Shown here: one piece after another, positions 54,753 through 64,000 of the stretch
Layout: each line of letters starts with the position of its first letter
Numbering within the stretch: the stretch's first letter is position 1
Source: Mycobacterium saskatchewanense
GTDB taxonomy: Bacteria > Actinomycetota > Actinomycetes > Mycobacteriales > Mycobacteriaceae
Direction: 5' to 3'
Assembly: GCF_010729105.1 (NCBI RefSeq)
Contig: NZ_AP022573.1
Coordinates: 4,588,001-4,652,000, forward strand
Length of the DNA stretch: 64,000 nt
Notes under the pieces: model-generated
Seen by the model: the letters and a program-made list of their open reading frames with translations, nothing else
Told to the model about the DNA's origin: nothing
Database searches by the model: none
Translations under genes and position numbers: made by a program

Positions 54753-54771
54753 AGGAAGGAACACCCAACCC

Positions 54772-55200
54772 ATGGCCCCGAGGAAGAAAGTCACCGGGCT
54801 GATCAAGCTGCAGATCGTGGCGGGACAGGCCAATCCGGCGCCGCCGGTCGGCCCCGCGCTCGGCCAGCACGGCGTCAACATCATGGAGTTCTGCAAGGCC
54901 TACAACGCCGCCACGGAGAACCAGCGCGGGCAGGTCATCCCGGTGGAGATCACGGTCTACGAGGACCGCAGCTTCACGTTCGCGCTGAAGACACCGCCCG
55001 CCGCCAAGCTGCTGCTGAAGGCCGCCGGTGTGAGCAAGGGCTCGGCGGAGCCGCACAAGACCAAGGTCGCCAAGGTGACCTGGGACCAGGTGCGCGAGAT
55101 CGCCGAGACCAAGAAGACCGACCTGAACGCCAACGACATCGACGCGGCCGCCAAGATCATCGCCGGGACCGCTCGGTCGATGGGCATCACGGTCGAGTAG
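54772..55200 (+). CDS. rplK: 50S ribosomal protein L11
   Basis: The 142-residue protein has the N-terminal [20 protein letters not shown] and the conserved [19 protein letters not shown] (about 23-41), plus the C-terminal rRNA-binding domain ending with the usual [11 protein letters not shown]. Strong ribosome site upstream. It forms the GTPase-associated centre and is followed by rplA after 68 bp. Confidence 0.97.
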   Translation: MAPRKKVTGLIKLQIVAGQANPAPPVGPALGQHGVNIMEFCKAYNAATENQRGQVIPVEITVYEDRSFTFALKTPPAAKLLLKAAGVSKGSAEPHKTKVAKVTWDQVREIAETKKTDLNANDIDAAAKIIAGTARSMGITVE

Positions 55201-55268
55201 CACCCAGACGTGGGAGGGTCAGCTTCGGCCCGTTCGCAACCACAACCAACCACGAGATTGGATCGAAG

Positions 55269-55976
55269 ATGAGCAAGAACAGCAAGGCATACCGCGCCGC
55301 CGCCGAGAAGGTGGACCGCGACCACCTCTACACCCCGCTGGAAGCGGCCAAGCTGGCCAAGGAGACGTCGTCGGCCAAGCAGGACGCGACCGTCGAGGTG
55401 GCTATCCGGCTCGGCGTCGACCCGCGCAAGGCGGACCAGATGGTCCGCGGCACGGTCAACCTGCCGCACGGCACCGGCAAGACCGCCCGGGTCGCGGTGT
55501 TCGCCGTGGGCGACAAGGCCGAGCAGGCCCAGGCCGCCGGCGCCGACATCGTGGGTAGCGACGACCTGATCGAGAAGATTCAGGGCGGGTTCCTGGACTT
55601 CGACGCGGCGATCGCGACGCCCGACCAGATGGCCAAGGTCGGTCGGATCGCCCGGATCCTGGGTCCCCGCGGCCTGATGCCCAACCCCAAGACCGGCACC
55701 GTGACGCCCGACGTCGCCAAGGCCGTCGCCGACATCAAGGGCGGCAAGATCAACTTCCGCGTGGACAAGCAGGCCAACCTGCACTTCGTCATCGGCAAGG
55801 CGTCCTTCGACGAGAAGAGCCTGGCAGAGAACTACGGCGCCGCCCTCGACGAGGTGTTGCGGCTCAAGCCGTCGGCGTCGAAGGGCCGGTACCTGAAGAA
55901 GATCACCGTGTCGACGACGACGGGGCCGGGCATCCCGGTCGATCCGGCCGTCACCCGCAACTTCGTCGAGGCCTGA
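55269..55976 (+). CDS. rplA: 50S ribosomal protein L1
   Basis: The 235-residue protein has the segments [37 protein letters not shown] and [18 protein letters not shown], and ends with [17 protein letters not shown] sequence. It forms the L1 stalk and in other bacteria represses its own operon. It ends before a large inverted repeat. Confidence 0.97.
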   Translation: MSKNSKAYRAAAEKVDRDHLYTPLEAAKLAKETSSAKQDATVEVAIRLGVDPRKADQMVRGTVNLPHGTGKTARVAVFAVGDKAEQAQAAGADIVGSDDLIEKIQGGFLDFDAAIATPDQMAKVGRIARILGPRGLMPNPKTGTVTPDVAKAVADIKGGKINFRVDKQANLHFVIGKASFDEKSLAENYGAALDEVLRLKPSASKGRYLKKITVSTTTGPGIPVDPAVTRNFVEA

Positions 55977-55984
55977 TATTGGAA

Positions 55985-56045
55985 GCCGAGCGTCGACTTG
56001 TGGTGCGGGTCGGCGAGTAGTCGTCGCAACAAGTCGACGCTCGGC
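55985..56045. terminator. 17-bp perfect inverted repeat between rplA and the sigma factor gene
   Basis: GCCGAGCGTCGACTTGT (55985-56001) and its exact complement (56029-56045) enclose a 27-nt loop and are followed by GGAAAAAG. It lies between convergent genes, so a bidirectional terminator is likely, although the loop is long. It could instead be a copy of a dispersed palindromic repeat. Confidence 0.5.
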
Positions 56046-56064
56046 GGAAAAAGTCAGGCGGTAA

Positions 56065-57282
56065 CTATCCGGCGCACTCCGCGATGCGGCGCCGCAGGAA
56101 GGCGCGGCTTGGCTCTGAGCCGTTGCCGTCCAGCGCTTTTCGATACCACGTGAGGGCCTCGACGGGCCGTCCGCCCCGGCGGAGCAGGTCGGCGCGAACC
56201 GTCGCGACCAGCGAAGAGCGAGCCAGCCGAGGATCGCCCGCCACCTCGTCCAGGGCGGCAAGACCGGCGTCGGGGCCGTCGCGGAACCCGACGGCGAGCG
56301 CGCGGTTGGCGCGCACGACGGGGGAGCCGGTCATCCCTACGAGTCGGTCGTAGGCCGCGCAAATGGTCACCCAGTCGGTTTGCTCCCAGGACGGCGCCGT
56401 CGCGTGCAGTGCGGCGATCACCGCCTGCGGCAGATAAGGGCCCCTCGACCCCTCCGCCAGTCGCAACCGGTCGAGCCCGCGGGCGATGCGGGCGCGGTCC
56501 CACCGGCGGCGATCCTGCTCCTCGAGCGGAACCAGCATCCCCGCGTCACCCACCCGGGTGGCCCGCCGCGAGTCGTGCAGCAGCATCAGGGCGGCCAGGG
56601 CGTGCGCCTCGAGTTCGTTCGGCATGAGCGCGCACAGCTCGCCGGCCAGCCGGACCCCTTCGTCGCACAGCTCGTCGCGGATCGCCGACGGGCCGGCGGT
56701 CGACCAGTACCCCTCGGTGAAGACGGAGTAGACGCAGCCCAGCACGTGCGGGGTGCGCTCGGACAACAGCTCGGCGGGCGGCACCCGCAGCGGGATATTG
56801 GCATGCCGGACCTTGTTCTTGGCCCGGGTGATCCGCTGCCCGACGGCGGCCTCACTCTGCAACAGCGCACGGGCGATCTCGGGAACCGTCAACCCCGACA
56901 CCAGCCGGAGCGTGAGCGCGAGCTGCGATTGCCGGTCCAGCGCCGGGTGCGCGCAGGTGAACATCATTCGCAGCTCGTCGTCGCGCACCGGATGCGGTTC
57001 GGTGCTGTCCGTACGCGCCCGGATCTCGTCGACCACCGCCGCCAATTCCTTTCCGGGACGCATGGATTCGCGGCGCAGCCGATCCCGGGCGCGGTTGCGG
57101 GCGACGGTCACCAACCACCCGCCCGGACTCTGCGGCGGCCCGTCGCGCGGCCAGCTGAGCAGCGCCTCGGCGCAGGCCTCCTGGACGGCGTCCTCCGCGA
57201 CGGTCAGGTCGCCGGACCACCGCGCGAGCGCGGCCACGGCCGGTCCCCATTCCCGCCGGAAGACGCCGTCCAGGTCGGTCAT
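56065..57282 (-). CDS. ECF42-type sigma factor with C-terminal TPR-like extension
   Basis: The 405-residue protein has sigma-2 (about 10-75, LTVAEDAVQEACAEALLSWP) and sigma-4 (about 118-175, LTVPEIARALLQSEAAVGQR) regions and about 220 extra C-terminal residues of helical repeats (LCALMPNELEAHALAALMLL, PVVRANRALAVGFRDGPDAG). This is the layout of group ECF42, which has no anti-sigma factor and typically neighbours DGPF/YCII genes; the next gene upstream on this strand is exactly that. ATG 57282 lies 8 nt after its stop; longer frames are rejected. Confidence 0.88.
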   Translation of the reverse strand: MTDLDGVFRREWGPAVAALARWSGDLTVAEDAVQEACAEALLSWPRDGPPQSPGGWLVTVARNRARDRLRRESMRPGKELAAVVDEIRARTDSTEPHPVRDDELRMMFTCAHPALDRQSQLALTLRLVSGLTVPEIARALLQSEAAVGQRITRAKNKVRHANIPLRVPPAELLSERTPHVLGCVYSVFTEGYWSTAGPSAIRDELCDEGVRLAGELCALMPNELEAHALAALMLLHDSRRATRVGDAGMLVPLEEQDRRRWDRARIARGLDRLRLAEGSRGPYLPQAVIAALHATAPSWEQTDWVTICAAYDRLVGMTGSPVVRANRALAVGFRDGPDAGLAALDEVAGDPRLARSSLVATVRADLLRRGGRPVEALTWYRKALDGNGSEPSRAFLRRRIAECAG

Positions 57283-57290
57283 TCGGGCAA

Positions 57291-57989
57291 TTAGAGTCCC
57301 GAGACCCCGGCCAGGTGGCGCAGTTCCACGGCCGAGGCGGGGATCATCGACGCGATCTTGACGGCCCCGTCGCGGTCGGCGGCGGACAGGATGTAGAAGC
57401 CGTTGGCCACCTCGGCGCCCTCCGCGTAGGGCCCGTCCGTGACCAGGACCTCGCCGTCGCGCACGCGCACGGTGGTGGCGGTCGACCGGTCGTGCAAAGC
57501 CGCGCCGCCCACGACGTGATCGCCCGCGGCCGCGGCGAACTCCGCGTGCCGGGCAGCGAGGGCGTCCCACTCGGGCGTCCCCGGTGTGTGCGCGGACTCG
57601 GGCGGTTCGAGCAACAGCGCGAGCCAGTCGTTGCCATTAGGCCGGCGGGCCGGTTCGAAGGGATGCACCGTCGGCCGCACGTCGACCGCCCCGTATTGCG
57701 CGACCGGGACCCCGCGGGCCAGGGTCAGCGCCTCGTCGAGGTTCTCGGCCTCAAAAACGTAGTAACCGCACGCGACCTCGGCACCCTCGGCGAACGGCCC
57801 GTCGGTGATGACCGGCGCGTCGGGGCCCCCCGCGATGCGGACGCTCGTCGCGGCCGGCAGCAACGCATCGCCGGCCAGGATCGCCGGACCCGCCTTGGCG
57901 TGGAAGCCCTCGAAGGCTGCCATCATCTCGGCCCGCTCGTCGGGTGTGAGGTTGGGTTCCCTGCTGATCAACAAGGCAAAGTACTGCAT
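57291..57989 (-). CDS. Tandem YCII/DGPF-domain protein
   Basis: The 232-residue protein contains two copies of the YCII-related fold, each with the signature DGPFAEGAEVACGYYV (about 63-78) and DGPYAEGAEVANGFYIL (second half). Such fused proteins are the conserved partners of ECF42 sigma factors. They may sense or bind a small molecule that controls the sigma factor. It is co-directional with and 8 nt upstream of the sigma gene. Confidence 0.88.
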   Translation of the reverse strand: MQYFALLISREPNLTPDERAEMMAAFEGFHAKAGPAILAGDALLPAATSVRIAGGPDAPVITDGPFAEGAEVACGYYVFEAENLDEALTLARGVPVAQYGAVDVRPTVHPFEPARRPNGNDWLALLLEPPESAHTPGTPEWDALAARHAEFAAAAGDHVVGGAALHDRSTATTVRVRDGEVLVTDGPYAEGAEVANGFYILSAADRDGAVKIASMIPASAVELRHLAGVSGL

Positions 57990-58096
57990 GCGTCGTCACC
58001 TCCGGTAGTGAGCGAAACCTGAGTGTTCCACTCTCTACCTGATCGACGAACGGCGCAGCCCCGATCCGACAGCGCGGCGAAGAAATTACGCCCTAA

Positions 58097-58993
58097 CTAG
58101 TTCGAGGCCCCCGGCTTGAGGTAGGTGACCAGGCGGACGTCGAGCATCTCGTCGGTGAAGTAATGCTCGCAGCCGCGCAGGTACTTCATGTAGCGGTTGT
58201 AAACCTCTTCGGAGGTGGTCTCGATGGCCTTGTCCCGGTTCGCCTCCAGGGCGTCGCCCCAGATGTGCAGCGTCTTGATGTAATGCGGCCGCAGGGAAAG
58301 GCTTTCGGGGACCACGAACCCGGCCTTCTCGCCGTGCTCGACCATCATCTCCGCGGACGGCAGACGGCCGCCGGGGAAGATCTCGGTGATGATGAACTTG
58401 ATGAAGCGCGCCGTTTCGAAGCTCAGCTTCTTACCGCGGGCGGCCATGTCGAAGGGGTGGTAGCCGACGCTGCTCTGGATGGTCATCCGGCCGTCGTCGG
58501 GCATGATCTCGTAGCACCGCTTGAAAAAGTCGTCATAGTTCTCGTGCCCGAAGTGCTCGAAGGCCTCGATCGACACGATCCGGTCGACCGGGTCGTTGAA
58601 GTCCTCCCAGCCGTGCAGCCGGATGTCGTGCGAACGACTGGTGTCGAGCGCGCCGAGCACCTGCTCGCAGCGGGCGTGCTGATTCTTGGACAGCGTCAGG
58701 CCGATCACGTTGACGTCGAAGCGTTCGATGGCGCGTTTCATGGTGCTGCCCCAGCCGCAACCGATGTCCAGCAGCGTCATGCCCGGCTTGAGGTCGAGCT
58801 TGTCCAGGTTCAGGTCGATCTTGGCGTACTGCGCCTCCTCAAGCGTCATATCGTCGCGCTCGAAGTAGGCGCAGCTGTAGATCCGAGAAGGGTCCTGGAA
58901 CAGGGCGAAGAACTCGTCGGAGACGTCGTAGTGCGCTTGGATGTCTTCGAAGCGCGTCCGCGTCTTCGTCGGGCCAGCCGGTTGATCAGCCAT
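58097..58993 (-). CDS. mmaA4: Hydroxymycolate synthase / mycolic acid methyltransferase MmaA4
   Basis: The 298-residue SAM-dependent methyltransferase of the cyclopropane synthase family has [20 protein letters not shown], the SAM motif [12 protein letters not shown] and LKPHYIKT-like C-terminal segments, and ends [11 protein letters not shown], which is the MmaA4 form as I remember it. It makes the distal hydroxy-methyl group that leads to keto and methoxy mycolates. ATG 58993 follows AGGAGAA. It is the last of the four-gene cluster. Confidence 0.9.
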   Translation of the reverse strand: MADQPAGPTKTRTRFEDIQAHYDVSDEFFALFQDPSRIYSCAYFERDDMTLEEAQYAKIDLNLDKLDLKPGMTLLDIGCGWGSTMKRAIERFDVNVIGLTLSKNQHARCEQVLGALDTSRSHDIRLHGWEDFNDPVDRIVSIEAFEHFGHENYDDFFKRCYEIMPDDGRMTIQSSVGYHPFDMAARGKKLSFETARFIKFIITEIFPGGRLPSAEMMVEHGEKAGFVVPESLSLRPHYIKTLHIWGDALEANRDKAIETTSEEVYNRYMKYLRGCEHYFTDEMLDVRLVTYLKPGASN

Positions 58994-59078
58994 ATTCGTC
59001 TTGTTCTCCTGGATGAAGCTCACCGCCGAAAACGCAGGGTGCGCGGCGTCGTTATCTGACGTGCAACGATACCGAAGC

Positions 59079-59960
59079 TCACTTCTCCAGCGTGAATTGG
59101 TTGCAATCGATGTAGCCCATCCGGAAGGCCTTGGCGCAACCCGTCAGATATTTCATGTACCGCTCGTAGACCTCTTCGGACTGGATGGCGACCGCCTCGT
59201 CCTTGCGGGCCTCGAGGGCGTCGGCCCAGAAGTCCAGGGTCTTGGCGAAGTCCAGCTGCAGCGACTGTCGGCGCGCCACGGTGAAGCCGACCTTGGTTGC
59301 GTGCTCCTCGACGGTCTCGATCATCGGCAGCCGACCGCCCGGGAAGATGTCGGTGACGATGAACCTGATGAACTTCGCCATCTCCATCGTCAGCGGTATC
59401 CCGCGCTCCATGACCTGCTTGACGTGCAGCCCGGTGATGGAGTGCAGGAGCATCGCACCGTCGGCGGGCAGCGCGTTATAGGTGAACTTGAAGAAGTCGT
59501 CGTAGCGGTGAAAACCGAAGTGCTCCAACGCCTCGATGACGACGATGCGGTCGACCGGCTCGGTGAACTCGGCCCAGTCGCTCAGCAGCACCCGGCGCGA
59601 GCGGTTGCTGTCGATCCCGTCGAGCACCTGCTGGCAGTACGCGTGCTGGTTCTTGGACAGCGTCAGCCCGACGACGTTGACGTCGTAGCGCTCGACGGCG
59701 CGCTTCATCACCGAGCCCCAGCCGCACCCGACGTCGAGCAGCGTCATCCCCGGCTGCAGGCCCAGCTTGTCGAGCGTCAGGTCGAGCTTGGCGAGCTGCG
59801 CCTCGTGCAGGGTCATGTCCTCGCGCGGGAAGTACGCGCAGCTGTAGGTGCGCGTCGGATCCACGAACAGAGCGAAGAACTCGTTCGACAGGTCGTAGTG
59901 CGCCTGGACATTGTCGAGGTTCGACCGCTTGAGCGTGGCCCCCACCCGATTCTCGAACAT
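59079..59960 (-). CDS. mmaA3: Methoxymycolate O-methyltransferase MmaA3
   Basis: The 293-residue paralogue is identical to remembered MmaA3 over long stretches such as [20 protein letters not shown] and [19 protein letters not shown]. MmaA3 methylates hydroxymycolate to methoxymycolate. Ribosome site GGGAGGG precedes the ATG. An intact copy suggests the organism makes methoxymycolates, which not all mycobacteria do. Confidence 0.9.
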   Translation of the reverse strand: MFENRVGATLKRSNLDNVQAHYDLSNEFFALFVDPTRTYSCAYFPREDMTLHEAQLAKLDLTLDKLGLQPGMTLLDVGCGWGSVMKRAVERYDVNVVGLTLSKNQHAYCQQVLDGIDSNRSRRVLLSDWAEFTEPVDRIVVIEALEHFGFHRYDDFFKFTYNALPADGAMLLHSITGLHVKQVMERGIPLTMEMAKFIRFIVTDIFPGGRLPMIETVEEHATKVGFTVARRQSLQLDFAKTLDFWADALEARKDEAVAIQSEEVYERYMKYLTGCAKAFRMGYIDCNQFTLEK

Positions 59961-60102
59961 GAATGCCCTCCCGACTGGACCGGCACCTTGGCTCGATGCC
60001 GTCCCCCGGCACCCTACACGGGACGCGCGGCTTCCCCTATTCCCTCAGATGGCGTGCCCCTGGGTTTCTCGGCCGCTCCCCACCATTGTGGGCGCCCCAT
60101 CG

Positions 60103-60966
60103 CTATTTCTCCAGGGTGAACTGGTTGACGTCGATGTAGCCGGTCCGGAACGCCTGGGCGCAGCCCGTCAGGTACTTCATGTACCGCGCGTAGACCTCGT
60201 CGGACTGGATCGCGACGGCCTCGTCGCGGTGCGCCTCGAGGGCCTGCGCCCACAGATCGAGCGTCCTGGCGTAGTGCGGCTGCAGCGACTGCCGGCGGGT
60301 CAGCGTGAACCCCGCCTTCGCCGAGCGCTCCGCCACCATTTCGATCGACGGCAGCCGGCCGCCCGGGAAGATCTCGGTGACAATGAATTTGATGAAACGC
60401 GCCATCTCGAACGTCAGGGGTATGCCCCGCTCGACGCATTGCGGGCCCGTCAGCCCGGTGATGGTGTGCAGCAGCATCACGCCGTCCGCCGGCAGGACCT
60501 TGTGCGCCATCTGGAAGAAGTCGTCGTAGCGCTCGTGGCCGAAGTGCTCGAACGCGCCGATCGACACGATGCGGTCGACGGGTTCGTCGAACTGCTCCCA
60601 GCCGGCCAGCAGGACGCGCCTGCTGCGCGCGCCCCCCATCGCGTCGAACGACCTCTGGACGTGGGCGGCCTGGTTCTTCGACAGCGTCAGCCCGATGACA
60701 TTGACGTCGTACTTCTCGATCGCGCGGCGCATGGTGGCGCCCCAGCCGCAGCCGACGTCGAGCAGCGTCATGCCGGGCCGCAGCCCCAGCTTTCCCAGCG
60801 CCAGGTCGATCTTGGCGAGCTGCGCCTCTTCCAGCGACATGTCCTCGCGCTCGAAGTACGCGCAACTGTAGGTCTGGGTGGGGTCGAGGAAGAGGCGAAA
60901 GAAGTCGTCCGACAGGTCGTAGTGGGCCTGAACATCGTCGAAGTGGGGCTGCAGGTCCTTGGACAC
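60103..60966 (-). CDS. mmaA2: Cyclopropane mycolic acid synthase MmaA2
   Basis: The 287-residue paralogue reads [20 protein letters not shown] and GCGWGATMRRAIEKYDVNV, with FGHERYDDFFQMAHKVLPAD. MmaA2 forms the distal cyclopropane of alpha mycolates with overlapping roles with CmaA2. GTG 60966 lies 11 nt after the mmaA1 stop, so the two share an operon; CmaA-type activity is an alternative. Confidence 0.88.
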   Translation of the reverse strand: MSKDLQPHFDDVQAHYDLSDDFFRLFLDPTQTYSCAYFEREDMSLEEAQLAKIDLALGKLGLRPGMTLLDVGCGWGATMRRAIEKYDVNVIGLTLSKNQAAHVQRSFDAMGGARSRRVLLAGWEQFDEPVDRIVSIGAFEHFGHERYDDFFQMAHKVLPADGVMLLHTITGLTGPQCVERGIPLTFEMARFIKFIVTEIFPGGRLPSIEMVAERSAKAGFTLTRRQSLQPHYARTLDLWAQALEAHRDEAVAIQSDEVYARYMKYLTGCAQAFRTGYIDVNQFTLEK

Positions 60967-60977
60967 GCCGGGTCAGC

Positions 60978-61841
<864 letters not shown>

Positions 61842-61926
61842 TTAGACATCCTCCCACCGAAACCGTACAACCCTGTGAAGCCGATGTGAAATTGACAGGC
61901 CACCCTAGAACAACCCCGGCCCAGCT

Positions 61927-62844
61927 TCAGCTGGCCTCGGCGAAGTTGCTTGTCAGCACGCTGACCAGCCGATCCCAAAGTTGCTGAGGCAGATCGTGGC
62001 CCATGCCGTCGAATAAGACTAGTCGAGCGCCGGTAATGGCGCGCGCGACCGCTCGGCCGCCGGAGGGCCGCATCAGCTTGTCCGCGCGGCCGTGGATCAC
62101 GACGGTAGGCGCGGCCGTCCGCCGGTTGTACCGCACGAGGCTGCCGGTGCTCAGCACCGCGCTGAAATGGCGAGCCACGCCCCACGGGTAATAGCTGCGG
62201 TCGTACCCTTCCGCGGCGTCGGCGCGGACCTGCTCCTCGGTCAGCTGATAGCGCGGACTGCCGGTGATCCTGGTGACTCGCACCGCGTTGTCGATGATCA
62301 CCTCGCGCGGCGAACTCGGCGGCGGCCCTTTGAGGATCGCCAGCAGCGCGCGGGGGGCGGGTGGCGGCAGGAACCGCCGATTGTTGCTGGAGAAGACGAC
62401 GGCCAGCGACCTCGTCCGCTCGGCGAAGCGGGCCGCGAAGACCTGGGCGATCATGCCGCCCATCGACGCCCCCACGATGTGGGCGCGGTCGACGCCGAGG
62501 TGGTCCAGCAGGGCGGCGGCGTCGTCGGCCATCTCTTCGAGCCCGTAGGTCGCCTGGCCCGGCAGGCCGACCCAGAAGCGCAGCAGTCGCGGAACCAGCG
62601 GCGGGCTGGACCCCGGGCGTTCGGTCTTGCTGGACAGGCCGACGTCGCGGTTGTCGTACCGGATGACGCGCAGCCCCCGATCGACGAGCTTCGCGCAGAA
62701 ACCGATGCGCCACAACAACAATTGCGCGCCCAGCCCCATGATGAGCAGCACGGCCGGGTCGTCGGGGTCGCCCATGTCTTCGTAGTAGAGCTCGACGGCG
62801 CCCTGGGGATGGTCGACGGTCGCGGTGCCGGTCCGGATCTCCAT
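61927..62844 (-). CDS. lipG: Alpha/beta-hydrolase, LipG-like esterase
   Basis: The 305-residue hydrolase has nucleophile motif GASMGG (about 124-129), acid in HGRADKLM and catalytic His in GMGHDLPQ near residue 285. It corresponds to LipG (Rv0646c), a lipolytic enzyme next to mmaA1. ATG 62844 overlaps the stop of the ABC1 kinase gene by 1 nt; longer frames read antisense into that gene. Confidence 0.9.
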   Translation of the reverse strand: MEIRTGTATVDHPQGAVELYYEDMGDPDDPAVLLIMGLGAQLLLWRIGFCAKLVDRGLRVIRYDNRDVGLSSKTERPGSSPPLVPRLLRFWVGLPGQATYGLEEMADDAAALLDHLGVDRAHIVGASMGGMIAQVFAARFAERTRSLAVVFSSNNRRFLPPPAPRALLAILKGPPPSSPREVIIDNAVRVTRITGSPRYQLTEEQVRADAAEGYDRSYYPWGVARHFSAVLSTGSLVRYNRRTAAPTVVIHGRADKLMRPSGGRAVARAITGARLVLFDGMGHDLPQQLWDRLVSVLTSNFAEAS

Positions 62845-64000
62845 CAGACTTCCACGTCGGACTGGTGCTCCCGGCTCACCTCGACCATGAAGTTGGCGAA
62901 ATACCCGGTCAGCTGCGGATCGGACATCATCTGCCACTTCGGCGCGAGCAGCTTCATGTACCGCTCGACGTAGAGGAACTGCTTGCCGATGAGCACGAGT
63001 TCGCGTGGCAGCTTGACGTCGTAGGCGTCGGCCAGCGCCGACAGCTGCCGGCCGATATCCGCGTAGGACATGTCGCCCAGGGTCTGCATGGTCAGCGGGT
63101 TGGCAAACTTCTCCAGGTCCTTGGCGGCCTCGGCCTCGGGTTTGATGGTGCCGACGGCGCCCATCAGCACGACGATCTTGCCCGCCGCGGCGTGGTCCTT
63201 CTTCACCAGCAGCGCGTACACCAGCTCGCGCAGCAGCCACCGGGTGCGCGGATCGATGCGGCCCATGATCCCGAAGTCGAAGAACACGATCCGGCCCTGC
63301 TCGTCGACGTAGAGGTTGCCCGCGTGCAGGTCGCCGTGGAACAGCCCGTGCCGCAGCCCGCCCTCGAACAGGCTGAACAACAGCGCCTTGACCAGCTCGA
63401 CCCCGTCGAACCCGGCCTTGCGGATGGCGGCGGCGTCATCGATCCGGATGCCCTGCACCCGCTCCATCGTCAGGACCCGCCCGCTGGTGAAGTCCCAGTG
63501 TACCTGCGGCACCCGGATGTTGCGGCCCAGCGGGGAGACGTGCAGGTGCGAGACCCATGCCTCCATCGACTGCGCCTCGAGGCGGAAGTCGAGCTCCTCG
63601 GCGAGGTTGTCGGCGAAGTCGGCCACCACGTCCTGGGCGGACAACCGGCGGCCCAGCTTGGCCAGTTCAACGGCCTGCGCGAAGCGCTTGAGGATCTGCA
63701 GGTCCGCGGCGACCCGGCGGCGGATCCCCGGCCGCTGGATCTTCACGACGACCTCCTCGCCGGTGTGCAGGGTCGCGTAGTGGACCTGGGCGATGGAAGC
63801 CGACGCGAACGGCGTCTCGTCCCACTTGGCGAACAGCTCCGCGGGATCGCGGCCGAGGTCCTCGACGAAGAGCTTGTGCACTTCCTTGGGGTCGGCGGGC
63901 GGGACCCGGTCGAGCAGGCCGCGAAACTCGCGGGACAGCGATTCCCCGAAGGCGCCGGGGCTGGACGCGATGATCTGGCCGAACTTGACGTAGGTGGGAC
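62844..64000 (-). CDS. ABC1/UbiB-family protein kinase-like protein (5' end beyond window)
   Basis: About 385 residues of the C-terminal part are visible. The family motifs KFGQIIASSP (the KxGQ motif), ASIAQVHYA, the kinase-like HGDLHAGNLYV and FFDFGIMG are intact. ABC1 proteins are atypical kinases or ATPases linked to quinone and lipid metabolism. It matches Rv0647c and is coupled to lipG by a TGATG overlap. The start lies to the right of the window. Confidence 0.9.
   Translation of the reverse strand, partial: PTYVKFGQIIASSPGAFGESLSREFRGLLDRVPPADPKEVHKLFVEDLGRDPAELFAKWDETPFASASIAQVHYATLHTGEEVVVKIQRPGIRRRVAADLQILKRFAQAVELAKLGRRLSAQDVVADFADNLAEELDFRLEAQSMEAWVSHLHVSPLGRNIRVPQVHWDFTSGRVLTMERVQGIRIDDAAAIRKAGFDGVELVKALLFSLFEGGLRHGLFHGDLHAGNLYVDEQGRIVFFDFGIMGRIDPRTRWLLRELVYALLVKKDHAAAGKIVVLMGAVGTIKPEAEAAKDLEKFANPLTMQTLGDMSYADIGRQLSALADAYDVKLPRELVLIGKQFLYVERYMKLLAPKWQMMSDPQLTGYFANFMVEVSREHQSDVEV

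Noticed and set aside
55200..56261. Leftward open frame covering rplA
   Set aside because: It is antisense to rplA, a clear ribosomal protein, and resembles no family.
57283..57570. N-terminal extension of the sigma factor
   Set aside because: It is Arg-rich, overlaps the DGPF gene and lies upstream of the normal sigma-2 start.

Overview
The window is from a slow-growing Mycobacterium. The right two thirds follow the conserved mycobacterial order galT-galK, recC-recB-recD, echA3, a glyoxalase II gene, tRNA-Thr/tRNA-Met, rpmG, hadA-hadB-hadC, tRNA-Trp, secE-nusG-rplK-rplA, mmaA4-mmaA3-mmaA2-mmaA1, lipG and an ABC1 kinase, as I remember it from M. tuberculosis (Rv0618 to Rv0647c). MmpS/MmpL, mycolic acid methyltransferases and many GTG and ATGA/GTGA-overlapping starts fit the same genus. 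An intact mmaA3 suggests a methoxymycolate producer; this is inference.

Region 1 (1-17.3 kb) is an accessory catabolic island. It encodes a near-complete meta-cleavage route for an aromatic compound: a Rieske ring-hydroxylating oxygenase (cut by the left edge), an extradiol dioxygenase, an IclR regulator, a ferredoxin reductase, a meta-cleavage-product hydrolase, then a 2-hydroxypentadienoate hydratase, an acylating acetaldehyde dehydrogenase, a 4-hydroxy-2-oxovalerate aldolase and an aldehyde dehydrogenase. Between these lie a small membrane operon with orphan cytochrome oxidase subunit III-like and IV-like genes, a CrtI-like FAD dehydrogenase and a cytochrome P450. A complete IS3-family element (9519-10894) with defined ends and a CAG target duplication lies 30 bp upstream of the P450. 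The substrate cannot be read from sequence.

Region 2 (17.4-22.8 kb) has a luciferase-like flavin monooxygenase divergent from an mmpS-mmpL-tetR operon, with a palindromic operator candidate on the shared promoter. G+C rises clearly around 22.8 kb (sampled lines go from about 55-62% to about 75%), marking a likely island border.

Region 3 (22.9-38 kb) has a FUSC exporter, galTK, a zinc-finger plus PAS-ANTAR pair, an F420-type reductase-like protein, a decayed dehydrogenase remnant, an exported GH92 mannosidase, a large kinase-like/flippase-like membrane protein, two tandem methyltransferases, a VTT-domain protein and an SDR.

Region 4 (38-51 kb) has the recCBD operon, then a nitroreductase-acyltransferase-SRPBCC operon, echA3, a membrane protein, glyoxalase II and an orphan VapB-like protein. 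Region 5 (51-56 kb) is core: three tRNAs, L33, the HadABC dehydratase of mycolate elongation, SecE, NusG, L11 and L1. Region 6 (56-64 kb) has an ECF42-type sigma factor with its DGPF partner, four mycolic acid methyltransferases, LipG and a right-truncated ABC1 kinase.
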